Source: Bizionia paragorgiae (GTDB taxonomy: Bacteria > Bacteroidota > Bacteroidia > Flavobacteriales > Flavobacteriaceae). Taken from it: a stretch of DNA of 64,000 bases. The notes under the pieces were generated by a model. That model was not told the origin of the DNA. It saw only the letters and a program-made list of their open reading frames with translations, and searched no databases. Positions 46,006 through 55,170 of this stretch are shown here, piece by piece (position 1 is the first letter of the stretch; each line of letters opens with the position of its first letter). The stretch lies in assembly GCF_900107625.1 (NCBI RefSeq), contig NZ_FNQK01000004.1, forward strand, positions 62,001 through 126,000, written 5' to 3'. Position numbers and translations under genes: made by a program.

Positions 46006-46016
46006 AAAGAACTCTG

Positions 46017-46051
46017 CAAATATGATTTGCTTTTATGCAGTGGAACTGCAT
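46017..46051 (-). promoter_or_regulatory. Palindromic operator and -7 box of the retron operon
   Basis: Minus strand: ATGCA-GTTCCAC-TGCAT (46051-46035, arms extend to 7 bp as TTATGCA/TGCATAA), then 10 nt (AAAAGCAAAT), then CATATTTG (46024-46017). A start near 46010 would place the transcript 5' end a few bases before the a1 element, as expected for a retron RNA. The palindrome lies 29 bp after the hsdR stop; it has no T-run, so it is not a normal terminator. Confidence 0.7.
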
Positions 46052-46079
46052 AACATTTGTTATTTTTACTATTTATCTA

Positions 46080-49055
46080 CTATATCCCTCTTACTTCTCT
46101 ATTATAAATTTCATTAAATAACAAAGTCTTGAACAACGTGTTTGATTTATTGTCTGTCATTTTGTTATAAAAATCAAGTTTGGTATTTATAAAGTTTAAT
46201 AACTCTCCATCTACCTCTTCTTCAAATTTATCTTTAATATTACTTTTAGAATTTTGTTTGTTAAAATAGGCCATTAGTTCATCATTCTCATATAGATTTT
46301 TTCTTACTCGGTTAAAGTCAACTTTGTCTTCTTCTGTTAACTCTAAACCAAACGTATCATTCAATACTTTTATAATTTTAGTCAAGAAATCTATTTCTTC
46401 TTCTTTTTCTTGTCCAGATCCTCCAGGTGTCATTCCATAATCTTCTCCATCTTCGGAAACTAGGTCTAGACTTGCTGTAAACTTATGTTGAATTTTATAA
46501 CTATCTAATTCAATATCATTTACTACATCTACAGGTAAATCAGTTTTAACGTACGGTAACTTTTTAAGTAAGGCAGAAAGGAACACGTACTTTTTTTCTA
46601 AATCCACATCTGTAAACTGAATAATCTGACTTAAAAAGCGATAGATTTTAGTATAAGACTTTGCTGCTGCTTTAAACGCGTTTTTATCTTCATCCTCAAG
46701 CTCATTATCAAAACGTTTAGCAATGTTTCCTAATATAGGCTGGATACCTTCCATATTGTCGTTTGGCTTAAAGAATATCTCTGCAAAAGCCTCTACTTCT
46801 GTATTATAAAAGACATTAAAACTATCTACTACATCTAAAATGGTGTATAAACTATTAGGATCGGTTTCATTTTCCTCTTCCATGAAGTTTTTTCCATAGA
46901 AATGCTGAAAATCTGCTCGTACTAATTCAGGATCGTTTACAAAATCTAAAACCATAGTAGAGTCCTTACCTCTTCGATTTCTATTTAATCGTGACAAGGT
47001 TTGTACTGTACTTGCTCCTCCTAGTTTTTTATCTACAAACATGGTATGTAGTAAAGGTTCGTCGAAACCTGTTTGAAATTTATTAGCAACAATTAACAAT
47101 CTATTTGCTGGCAATTTTAAAGCTTCAGGAATACTAATTTTACCTTCTAAATTATTCATACTGTTTTCGGTATACTCCTCATTAGTATCAGGATCTTTTA
47201 CTGTTCCTGAAAATGCTACTAAGGCTCTGTAAGGCAAATTCATTTCTTTTAAAATAGCGTCAAACTTTAGTTTAAAGCGTACTGCATGCAATCGTGATTT
47301 AGTGACCAACATCGCTCTGGCTTGTCCTTGTATTTCGTTTTGTGTTTGGCTTGTAAAATGCTCCAACATAATCCTTGCTTTCTTGTCAATAGCATGGTCT
47401 TGAAGATCTACATAATTACCTAAAACGCGTACTGTTTTCTTTTTGTCGTACTCTTTATCTTCAATTTCTGTTCGCTTTACTAATTTGTAATAGCGTTTAA
47501 AAGACATATAGTTTTGAAGTACGTCTTTTATAAAGCCTTCTTTAATGGCTTCCTCCATCGTGTACTCATCAAAAGCCTCAATCTTCCCGTTTATTTTTGT
47601 ACCAAACAACTCTATAGTTTTTTGCTTTGGTGTTGCTGTAAAAGCAAATTGCGAAATGTTTGGCTGTTGTCCTTTTTTAGAAATTTCTTCAGCAATAATT
47701 TCATCAGCGGTTTTTATATCTGCTTCGTCTTGCTCTGCTTCTTCTAGGCTTAACGCTTTACGCATTTGTCTTGACGATTCTCCCGATTGCGAACTATGTG
47801 CCTCATCAATCAAAATAGCATATTTACGATCAGGGTAATTAGTTACATTTTGAGCTATTACTGGAAACTTTTGTATGGTTGTTATTATGATTCGCTTTTT
47901 ATCTTCAATAGCCTCTTTTAAATCTTGAGATGTTGATCTTTCGTCTATATAAGCAACAACTCCTGGTGTGTTATCTAATTGACGAATATTATCTTGTATT
48001 TGCTTGTTTAACACACGTCTATCCGTAACCACAATTACAGAATCGTATAAGGCCTTATCATCTGTATAGTTTTGATAAAAATTGGCTAACCTGTATGCTA
48101 GCCAAGTAATGGTGTTTGATTTTCCAGAACCTGCTGAATGTTGTACCAAATAATTTTTACCAGTACCATCTGTTTTTAAAGCTTCTAAAATACGTTTTAC
48201 AGCTCTACGTTGGTGAAAACGAGGAAACAGTAATTTGGTAGATTTTTTATCTTCTAACTTTTTAGTTTTTGGGTTATATACTTTTTCTTTATCGGTTTGC
48301 ACACTTATAAAGTTTTGCACTAAATCTAGCAAAGAGTCTTTACGCAATACATCTTGCCAAAGGTATTCTACAGCAAAACCAGTATCTGAATGGTTAGTTA
48401 ACCCTGTATTAAATGGTAAAAAGTACGTAGATTTCCCTTTTAACTCTGTTGCCATAAATACTTTTTCAGTACCTATTGCAAAATGAACTAAGCAACTTTT
48501 AAACTCTAAAAAAGGTTCGCCTTTAGGGTCACGATCTTGCATAAACTGTTTAATGGCGTTGTGATGGTTTTGACCTGTTAAAGCATTTTTAAGTTCTGCG
48601 GTAACTACAGGAATACCGTTAATAAATAAGACAAAGTCAATCTCGTTATTATTACGATTAGAGTATTTTAACTGACGTACAATAGATAATCTATTTTTAG
48701 CATAAGCTACTTCGTGTTCTGGTGTTTTGTTGTTAGCAGGTTTAAAATAAGCTAAATCTAGTTTTTGACCACGGTCTTTTACACCATTACGTAATACTTC
48801 TAATGTTTTATTTTTAGAAATATTTTTAGCAACATTTTCTACTATTTTAGTATCTACTAAAGCGCCGTATTGTTTAGATAACTCTTCATACTTTTTAGGT
48901 TGTGTATCTTTTACAAAGGCTATTATTTCTGAAGGAATAACACACAAATCTTTATCATACAAACTAGGTGATACACTATGGTATTCTTTAACCGTATTAA
49001 CTAAGTAATTTTCTATATGTGCCTCAAAATGTATTTCTTTTGTACCTGTTGCCAT
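46080..49055 (-). CDS. hsdR: Type I restriction enzyme R subunit
   Basis: 991 residues from ATG 49055 (a TTG at 49076 would add seven residues). The N-terminal nuclease domain has NNEIDFVLFINGIPVVTAELKNALTGQ (Asp, then E-x-K of PD-(D/E)XK). The translocase follows with QHSAGSGKSNTITWLAYR (Walker A), ILIDEAHSSQSGE (DEAH box), FAFTATPKQ (III) and QTLSRLNRNRRGKD (VI). The C-terminal part (about 750-990) is helical and binds the MTase. Together with HsdM and HsdS it cuts foreign unmodified DNA. Last gene of the RM block, 171 bp after the PD-(D/E)XK-like gene. Confidence 0.95.
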   Translation of the reverse strand: MATGTKEIHFEAHIENYLVNTVKEYHSVSPSLYDKDLCVIPSEIIAFVKDTQPKKYEELSKQYGALVDTKIVENVAKNISKNKTLEVLRNGVKDRGQKLDLAYFKPANNKTPEHEVAYAKNRLSIVRQLKYSNRNNNEIDFVLFINGIPVVTAELKNALTGQNHHNAIKQFMQDRDPKGEPFLEFKSCLVHFAIGTEKVFMATELKGKSTYFLPFNTGLTNHSDTGFAVEYLWQDVLRKDSLLDLVQNFISVQTDKEKVYNPKTKKLEDKKSTKLLFPRFHQRRAVKRILEALKTDGTGKNYLVQHSAGSGKSNTITWLAYRLANFYQNYTDDKALYDSVIVVTDRRVLNKQIQDNIRQLDNTPGVVAYIDERSTSQDLKEAIEDKKRIIITTIQKFPVIAQNVTNYPDRKYAILIDEAHSSQSGESSRQMRKALSLEEAEQDEADIKTADEIIAEEISKKGQQPNISQFAFTATPKQKTIELFGTKINGKIEAFDEYTMEEAIKEGFIKDVLQNYMSFKRYYKLVKRTEIEDKEYDKKKTVRVLGNYVDLQDHAIDKKARIMLEHFTSQTQNEIQGQARAMLVTKSRLHAVRFKLKFDAILKEMNLPYRALVAFSGTVKDPDTNEEYTENSMNNLEGKISIPEALKLPANRLLIVANKFQTGFDEPLLHTMFVDKKLGGASTVQTLSRLNRNRRGKDSTMVLDFVNDPELVRADFQHFYGKNFMEEENETDPNSLYTILDVVDSFNVFYNTEVEAFAEIFFKPNDNMEGIQPILGNIAKRFDNELEDEDKNAFKAAAKSYTKIYRFLSQIIQFTDVDLEKKYVFLSALLKKLPYVKTDLPVDVVNDIELDSYKIQHKFTASLDLVSEDGEDYGMTPGGSGQEKEEEIDFLTKIIKVLNDTFGLELTEEDKVDFNRVRKNLYENDELMAYFNKQNSKSNIKDKFEEEVDGELLNFINTKLDFYNKMTDNKSNTLFKTLLFNEIYNREVRGI

Positions 49056-49095
49056 TTTAGTTTGTTTTTTACCCAATAGAAACCAATATTATTCC

Positions 49096-49239
49096 ATTAT
49101 GAGCCCTTTATGTTTTTTACAGCTCTACTTTTTGAGCCCTTAAATTAAATATAAAAAACCTGTATTTACTAGGCTCTCCTTGTGTTTAGTGATTTTTATT
49201 CTAAATATTGAGCCCTTATTGAGCCCTTATTGAGCCCTT
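49096..49239. repeat. 11-bp tandem repeats (ATTGAGCCCTT) and dispersed copies before hsdR
   Basis: Three perfect tandem units at 49207-49239, and single TGAGCCCTT copies near 49099 and 49133. The tandem covers the last codons and stop of the PD-(D/E)XK-like gene (49227), so a change in unit number would alter its C-terminus. The 150-bp gap to hsdR otherwise shows nothing. Confidence 0.85.
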
Positions 49240-50573
49240 TGTTTTATTATTTCTTGCTCTAGTTGATCCCATTCTAATAATTGTGTAAACTTTTGATAAA
49301 CTTCACTTATAAAACTTGCCAAGACACTTAAGTCCTCTGTTTTCTTATCTAACTCTTGTAAGAATGGATATGGAATTAGTATTGACACTTCGTACCCAAA
49401 GGAAACATCAAAACGAGATCTATTACTCTCTTTTATTTTTTTTACCCAAAGGGATTCTTTTCTCCAATTATATGTCTTTTGAAAAGATGTATCAAAGAAT
49501 TGTTCTAAATCAACCCAAGATTTTTTAAGTATTCTACCTGTTCTATTAAAATTTGCTTGTGTACAAATAGGTGTCAATTCTTTGTCCTTGTCAAACCAAA
49601 GTCCTGTGATATAACCTTGCCCAGAAAATTTTATATGTGAAGTAAATGAAACATCAAAGATGGTATTATCTATTTCAACTCTTGTTGTATTGCGCCAATT
49701 TTGATTATTTGAATTATATAAAGAATAACCTTGTGTTTTTGTATTACCAGGATAAATAGACGCTACTAACGTACCGTCGTCTCTAAAGCTAAATAATACT
49801 TCGTCTGCCCATGGTTCTGGAAATTTGAAGCCATTACGACCACCTTTATCAACAAGATTGTAATCTTGCATATTTGATGCTATAGCCGCTTGCAATCGTA
49901 AAATGCGTTGATCATTGTATTGCTCACTTATGGGCAGGCTTGCAAAAGGTGTTACAGGTAACCAGTCTGACTTATACTGTCTTATAAGTCCTAAAAAATC
50001 TTTAAGAAATGGATTGCGTGTCTTTAAGTATCGTTCAAAATTATGAGCTCTTGAGACTTGTTCCATTACCGATAGCCAATTAACGCTTTTAACAGATACA
50101 TCTTCTTTCTCGTGAACACTATTTAAGAGTAACTGATGAACCTGATTGTATAATTGCTGTCTGCAATCTTCACCGTGTCTTTTAACCTCTATAATTATTA
50201 AAATATCAGTTAGTTCTATAAAAATGTCAGTTTCTGGTCTGTAATCTTTTGAATGAGAATATTGAAAATTTTCAAAAAAATCAATCATATCTAACACCTC
50301 AGATGTTAGTGCAACGGCATAGATGTTTTTATAGGCGGCACTATCAACTTTTTGTAAGTTTACCTGAATGTCTATAGACACATCTGCATTTTCATTAAAA
50401 TTATTAAATACATAGTGATAATCTTCGGTAGATAAAATATCTTTAATAAAGTCATTAAAAAGCACATTGCTATTTTGCAAACAAAGTACAAAAGCTCTAC
50501 TTATGTTATCTTCTATATTCTCTTTAGATTGATTTTGACTAAAGGATCTAAAAATATTTAAATGTCTATCCAT
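49227..50573 (-). CDS. PD-(D/E)XK-like protein within the type I RM locus
   Basis: 448 residues. The stretch PETDIFIELTDILIIIEVKRHG carries Asp116 and Glu129-x-Lys131, the PD-(D/E)XK pattern with 12 residues between Asp and Glu. The rest is not recognised; a basic, mixed alpha/beta C-terminal half (about 200-440) could be DNA-binding. It lies 5 bp after hsdS and before hsdR, so it is made with the RM enzyme and may be an accessory nuclease or an added defence gene. The function is inferred from the motif and place only. Confidence 0.65.
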   Translation of the reverse strand: MDRHLNIFRSFSQNQSKENIEDNISRAFVLCLQNSNVLFNDFIKDILSTEDYHYVFNNFNENADVSIDIQVNLQKVDSAAYKNIYAVALTSEVLDMIDFFENFQYSHSKDYRPETDIFIELTDILIIIEVKRHGEDCRQQLYNQVHQLLLNSVHEKEDVSVKSVNWLSVMEQVSRAHNFERYLKTRNPFLKDFLGLIRQYKSDWLPVTPFASLPISEQYNDQRILRLQAAIASNMQDYNLVDKGGRNGFKFPEPWADEVLFSFRDDGTLVASIYPGNTKTQGYSLYNSNNQNWRNTTRVEIDNTIFDVSFTSHIKFSGQGYITGLWFDKDKELTPICTQANFNRTGRILKKSWVDLEQFFDTSFQKTYNWRKESLWVKKIKESNRSRFDVSFGYEVSILIPYPFLQELDKKTEDLSVLASFISEVYQKFTQLLEWDQLEQEIIKQRAQ

Positions 50574-50578
50574 TTATT

Positions 50579-51883
50579 TTAAAATTCGTTAGGTTGCCAA
50601 TCTCTTACATCTATTTTACCAGTTACCGCTTCGCTAATTATAGATTGACGATAAGATTTTAGTTTTTTAATACTCTTTTCTGTTTCAACTAAAATTCTAT
50701 CCATAATCTTAGTTTTCTTGTTAATAAAATCTGCTATTTCTGTTTGTTCTTCAAAAGAAGGAAAAGGAAAAGTCATATTATTAAACTCCTTAGCTTGTAA
50801 ACGCCATCTCCCTAGTTGTGAGACACCTTGACCGTGTGAATAAAATATTCTCTCTTTATAACATAATTGACAGATGTATAAAAAATACTGTTGGTTACAC
50901 TTTTTTTCAATTAATTCAAATACTCTATAATCTGGACTGGTTACTCCAATTTGCTTAGATATATCGACATACCCGGTTAATAAATCCATATGATTCATAA
51001 CAAAATCACCTTCATAAACAATTTGATACTTAGAATAATCCATCGAGAATTGTCCTTTGTAATTAGATATATCTTTAACCTTTAATCCTCTTTGTGTAAC
51101 AGAGAGAATATCATATCCAAGCTCTCCTGCAATCCTTTTTTGAATATTAAAAATATATTTTAGACGTTTAGCTTCCCAATGCTCAGGAATCCACCCTAAC
51201 CATTCAATACCAGAATCCTTCATTTTGGTATTAGGGTTTAAACCTTTGGTAACAGCTTCGTTAATGATGGCTTGGCGTTGTGCTTGTAGTTTTTTTATTA
51301 ATTGCTCTTTTTTTTCTATTAAAGCATCAATAATTTGGGTTTTGTGGTCTAGGTATTTGGCTATTTGGGTTTGTTCTTTTAAAGAAGGAAGATTTAAATA
51401 CAAATTTTTAACATTCCCATCATTTATTCCAGCTTGTGCTCCACCCGTTTGATGTGTTAAAATTTGCTTTCTCATCATCAGAAACATATAATAAAGAAAT
51501 CTACTATTTGCTCTGTCTTTAAATTCATCAATAGCAACTACTGATTGATTAGCACATGCTTCAAAATTTAAAAAACCAATATTAGCACATGTCGCTCCAG
51601 TAAGAGCGATTAATACAGTACTCTCTTTTATCCATTTTGTTGAACTGTTTTTTAAACCTTCTACAGTAATAAATTTTTCAGCAGTAGTAATTTCTCCATT
51701 TTGTAATTTACCAGATGGTAACCAAGGAATTTCTCCATTATCCCAATATTCAGATTTTATTGTTGAAGGTGTTCCCCCTGCATATGTATTTGCAATATGT
51801 TTTACTTTGCAAACTTTCCATTCACTAGGAACTTCTGGATACCAACTTATATTAGTTGTTTTATATGACTTATATCTCTTCAT
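50579..51883 (-). CDS. hsdS: Type I restriction enzyme specificity subunit
   Basis: 434 residues. Two target recognition domains (about 10-160 and 225-375) each followed by a conserved helix: EEQ/KEQTQIAKYLDHKTQIIDALIEKKEQLIKKL ... INEAVTKG and FEEQTEIADFINKKTKIMDRILVETEKSIKKLKSYR ... SEAVTGK. This is the usual two-TRD layout that sets the bipartite DNA target. Start overlaps hsdM by one base (TAATG). Confidence 0.95.
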   Translation of the reverse strand: MKRYKSYKTTNISWYPEVPSEWKVCKVKHIANTYAGGTPSTIKSEYWDNGEIPWLPSGKLQNGEITTAEKFITVEGLKNSSTKWIKESTVLIALTGATCANIGFLNFEACANQSVVAIDEFKDRANSRFLYYMFLMMRKQILTHQTGGAQAGINDGNVKNLYLNLPSLKEQTQIAKYLDHKTQIIDALIEKKEQLIKKLQAQRQAIINEAVTKGLNPNTKMKDSGIEWLGWIPEHWEAKRLKYIFNIQKRIAGELGYDILSVTQRGLKVKDISNYKGQFSMDYSKYQIVYEGDFVMNHMDLLTGYVDISKQIGVTSPDYRVFELIEKKCNQQYFLYICQLCYKERIFYSHGQGVSQLGRWRLQAKEFNNMTFPFPSFEEQTEIADFINKKTKIMDRILVETEKSIKKLKSYRQSIISEAVTGKIDVRDWQPNEF

Positions 51884-53667
51884 TAGGCTAACAAATCATT
51901 TAAAAGTTTGGAAATATCTTTTTCAAGGTCTATAATTTCTGCTTTAATTTGAGCAGCAGGTTGCAACCCTTTGTACTCGTAAAAGTATTTGGTAAAGTTA
52001 ATTTCATAACCAATACGTGTTTTATCGTAATCTATCCAGGCTTCTGGTACGTGTGGTAATACTTCATTAGAGAAATAGGTTTCTATATCGTCTGTTAATG
52101 GTACGTTTTCTTTATCTCGTTTTTTAGAGTCTGGTTTTGGGTTGCCTTTACTCATTACTAGTTTACCATCTTTATACAATGGTTGCTCTATAATGAGTTG
52201 GTAATAGCCAAAATCGTCGTTATTATAAATTTTACAGTGTTCGCTCTCTTCAAAGTTGGTATATAAGTCTAATAAAGCTTCAATATGGTTTTCGGTAAGT
52301 TCGTTACGTTTGTTGCCTAAACTCTTTTTATTAGAGCGTGCAAAAATATGTTCACTTTCTTCTTTACCTTTAGCATTGGTACCAATCACCTTACTAGCAT
52401 TTCCGTTAATTAACTGTACTTTACCTTTACGGTTTTCGGCTTTTTTATTGGTTAAAAACCAGATATAAGTGTTAATACCTGTGTTGTAAAACAAATCTTT
52501 TGGTAAGGCTATGATACACTCTAGCCAATCGTTTTCTATAATCCATTTACGTATGTCGCTTTCGCCACTTCCTGCATCACCAGTAAATAATGGGGAACCG
52601 TTGGTAACTACACCAATTCTAGACCCATTGGTTTGGTCCATTTTAGAAATCATATGTTGTAAGAACAATAATTGTCCATCGCTGGTACGTGGTGTTCCTG
52701 CATAAAAACGACCTGCTGGGTTAAGCGCTTCGTTTTCTATAAAGTTTTTGTCTTTTTTCCATGTTACTCCATAAGGTGGATTTGCCATCATATAGTGAAA
52801 CTGCTTGCCTTGAAACTGATCGTCTGTAAACGAGTTACCGTGTTTTACATCTCTAGGGTTTTCACCTGAGATTAAGGCTTCTGACTTTGCTATAGCACAA
52901 GACTGCTCATTTAATTCTTGACCATAGGTTAACATGGTTGGTTTGTTGTTGGAATCTTTACAAATTTCATCCAAAACGTAGTTTTTACCCAAGTTCACCA
53001 TACCACCTGTACCACAAGCAGGATCAAAAATAGTACGTATAATTCCTGGTTTACAAAGCTCCTCTTTTTCTGGTGTAAAGATGATGGCATTCATTAAGGC
53101 AATTACATCACGTGGTGTAAAATGCTCTCCTGCTGTTTCGTTGGATTGCTCGTTAGAAATACGAATTAACTCCTCGAACACATAACCCATACTGTGGTTA
53201 TCTATAGTATCTTGATGCAAGTCTGTTTTACAAATGGCATCAATCATTTCATACAACAAACGGTTTTTTACCAATCGCGCAATAATTTTATCGAACTGAA
53301 AACTCTCTAAAATATCGCGTACTTCTGGGTTAAACCCGTTTAAGTAATTATTGAAGTTAATCTCAATGTATTGTGGTTCGTCTTTTAACGAATTAAGCGT
53401 GTGTTTTGAAGTATTGTAATACGTTAAACCACCTGCTGCTTTTTTAAGGATTGGATCTAACTTGTCTTCGCTAACCTTATCTTTAAAATCGTTGTAACTT
53501 TTACGAACGTTTTCGTTTACGTTTTCGAGCATACAGTCTAGCCTACGTATTACTACAAAAGGTAATAGTACATCTCCAATTTCATTTTTCTTAAAGGCAT
53601 CGCGTAAGACATCGTCTGTGATTTGCCATATGAAGCTTACGTCTACTTTGTTATTTATGTTACTCAT
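51883..53667 (-). CDS. hsdM: Type I restriction enzyme M subunit, N6-adenine DNA methyltransferase
   Basis: 594 residues. N-terminal HsdM_N helical domain (VSFIWQITDDVLRDAF), then N6_Mtase with motif I FDPACGTGGMVNLG, the target-recognition-linked TAGEHFTPRDVI and catalytic motif IV NPPYGVTW. Methylates adenine on host DNA and forms the core of the restriction complex. It is the first RM gene, 7 bp after the 150-aa gene, and is coupled to hsdS. Confidence 0.96.
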   Translation of the reverse strand: MSNINNKVDVSFIWQITDDVLRDAFKKNEIGDVLLPFVVIRRLDCMLENVNENVRKSYNDFKDKVSEDKLDPILKKAAGGLTYYNTSKHTLNSLKDEPQYIEINFNNYLNGFNPEVRDILESFQFDKIIARLVKNRLLYEMIDAICKTDLHQDTIDNHSMGYVFEELIRISNEQSNETAGEHFTPRDVIALMNAIIFTPEKEELCKPGIIRTIFDPACGTGGMVNLGKNYVLDEICKDSNNKPTMLTYGQELNEQSCAIAKSEALISGENPRDVKHGNSFTDDQFQGKQFHYMMANPPYGVTWKKDKNFIENEALNPAGRFYAGTPRTSDGQLLFLQHMISKMDQTNGSRIGVVTNGSPLFTGDAGSGESDIRKWIIENDWLECIIALPKDLFYNTGINTYIWFLTNKKAENRKGKVQLINGNASKVIGTNAKGKEESEHIFARSNKKSLGNKRNELTENHIEALLDLYTNFEESEHCKIYNNDDFGYYQLIIEQPLYKDGKLVMSKGNPKPDSKKRDKENVPLTDDIETYFSNEVLPHVPEAWIDYDKTRIGYEINFTKYFYEYKGLQPAAQIKAEIIDLEKDISKLLNDLLA

Positions 53668-53674
53668 TTGTTAT

Positions 53675-54127
53675 TTAATTCTTTGAAATTTTGGTTATCA
53701 AATTCATACGATTTTCTAATTGTATATCTTTTAAAATTTGATAGCTAGATGTTTTTTTTATTTGAGGCTTGGAAATATATTCATTATCTTCTGATAATTT
53801 TTGATGTATCTCTTTAGGCTTATTTTTGTTAAAAAAACGAACAATGCTAAGGATGTCAACATTAATTTTTAATGCGATGTCCTCCATACTTCTAGCAAAA
53901 TAATAGTCTTGTTCATATTCCAATACTTCTTTTTTAAAATTAGTAAAATATTCTATAAACCTAGGAGAAACTACAGTTGAATCTGACAACCAACCATTTG
54001 TTTTTCCAACAAGGTACTTATCTGAAAACAAATCTATATCAAAGGTTCTACAATAGTACTTAATAATAAAAATTGTAATTTTATTTTCTCTGCAGAAATC
54101 TCCTATTGTGGTTTTATTTGTTGTCAT
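53675..54127 (-). CDS. Small protein of unknown function upstream of hsdM
   Basis: 150 residues, no signal peptide. Helical: the first 60 residues (TIGDFCRENKITIFIIKYYCRTFD) and the middle (SMEDIALKINVDILSIVRFFNKNK) each resemble helix-turn-helix pairs, so a DNA-binding or regulatory role is possible but unproved. 7 bp before hsdM and 53 bp after the 329-aa gene, hence in the same transcript. Not a known RM subunit. Confidence 0.55.
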   Translation of the reverse strand: MTTNKTTIGDFCRENKITIFIIKYYCRTFDIDLFSDKYLVGKTNGWLSDSTVVSPRFIEYFTNFKKEVLEYEQDYYFARSMEDIALKINVDILSIVRFFNKNKPKEIHQKLSEDNEYISKPQIKKTSSYQILKDIQLENRMNLITKISKN

Positions 54128-54180
54128 AATATCCTATTTAATACAAACTTATAATTTATGTGTGCAGTTGATTTGCGTTG

Positions 54181-55170
54181 TTAGTTGAAATTTGATAAAA
54201 TGGCATTTTCAACAAAACCCTCGTTAAAGATTGTATTAGTATCTATTAACTTGTTTTTCTTGATAAGCTCATGAACCTTATGAGCATTGCTTATATGCTT
54301 ATGCTTTTGGATTTCACCAATATAATTGTCAATATCTTTAAACACCCAATTTCTGTCTCCGTTTGTTTCATTTTTTATTCGTTTTTTATCAAAAGCTATA
54401 AAACCTTTATGGCTGTATATATAATGATAGTTAGTTAATATTACTCTCTCGTGAAACGTTTTAGTATCAGTTTGTGTTATTAAAGAAATTTCAACTCCGC
54501 TTTTACTAGTAATTTTCTTTTTCATTTTCTTAATGATCTCTTTCGCTTTGTTTTTTGTTAAGTTGCCTCCTTTATTTTGAAGGACAATCATTAAATGAAA
54601 TGGTATATCTAAAGTGTCTGGGACAATACTATTTAATATTGGATAAATATTATCGTTATTTTCTTCGCTATATTTTTGAACATCCGACCATAAAAAATTA
54701 TCAATAATTATAGCAGAGTTTAAAGGAGTTAAGGGTTTTTCGGTAAATAACTCGCTCCAACAATTTAATGTGCTTTTAGTGCTGTCAATACTGTACCCAT
54801 AATGGTAGTTTTGATTTTGGATAAATGTTTCTTCTAAATTAATCGCCAATATTCCGTATTTATCTCTAATATCTTTAGTTTTATCTTCATTTAAATCTAA
54901 AATTAATATATCATTTAAAAAATTCTCATATTCTTCTTTTGCTAAATTTTTAAATTTGCCTTTATCAGCTAACAAACCAGCGTTTTCCCTTTTGAAAAGA
55001 GCTTTTAGTAATGGATTGACTTTTATAAGCTCAAATATTTCTTCTTCCTCATTGTTCAGAACGACATCACAAAACTGATCAATAATATTATATACTGTTA
55101 AATGATCTTCACTCATTAAAAGTATTTCTTCTAAGATGTCTTCGTTACAGAAAAGTTTATGTGCTCCCAT
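54181..55170 (-). CDS. Partner of the zinc-hairpin AAA ATPase, candidate effector
   Basis: 329 residues. Start overlaps the ATPase stop by one base, so the two proteins are a pair. No family recognised with confidence. A segment at about 230-258 (TFHERVILTNYHYIYSHKG) resembles the conserved H-x-R strand of the PLD-like (HKD-related) domains that occur in defence effectors, and the middle (FHLMIVLQNKGGNLTKNKAKE) gives a possible core strand. By analogy with two-gene ATPase-effector systems this would be the effector. Fold and activity are inferred. Confidence 0.55.
   Translation of the reverse strand: MGAHKLFCNEDILEEILLMSEDHLTVYNIIDQFCDVVLNNEEEEIFELIKVNPLLKALFKRENAGLLADKGKFKNLAKEEYENFLNDILILDLNEDKTKDIRDKYGILAINLEETFIQNQNYHYGYSIDSTKSTLNCWSELFTEKPLTPLNSAIIIDNFLWSDVQKYSEENNDNIYPILNSIVPDTLDIPFHLMIVLQNKGGNLTKNKAKEIIKKMKKKITSKSGVEISLITQTDTKTFHERVILTNYHYIYSHKGFIAFDKKRIKNETNGDRNWVFKDIDNYIGEIQKHKHISNAHKVHELIKKNKLIDTNTIFNEGFVENAILSNFN

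Noticed and set aside
46033-46053. Terminator after hsdR formed by the TTATGCA/TGCATAA palindrome
   Set aside because: No T-run follows, and the same spaced palindrome with the -7 box recurs before two other operons, so operator is the better reading.
46080-53667. BREX or DISARM locus around the methyltransferase
   Set aside because: The set HsdM-HsdS-HsdR with two-TRD specificity subunit is a normal type I RM; no PglZ, BrxC or DrmB-like protein is present.
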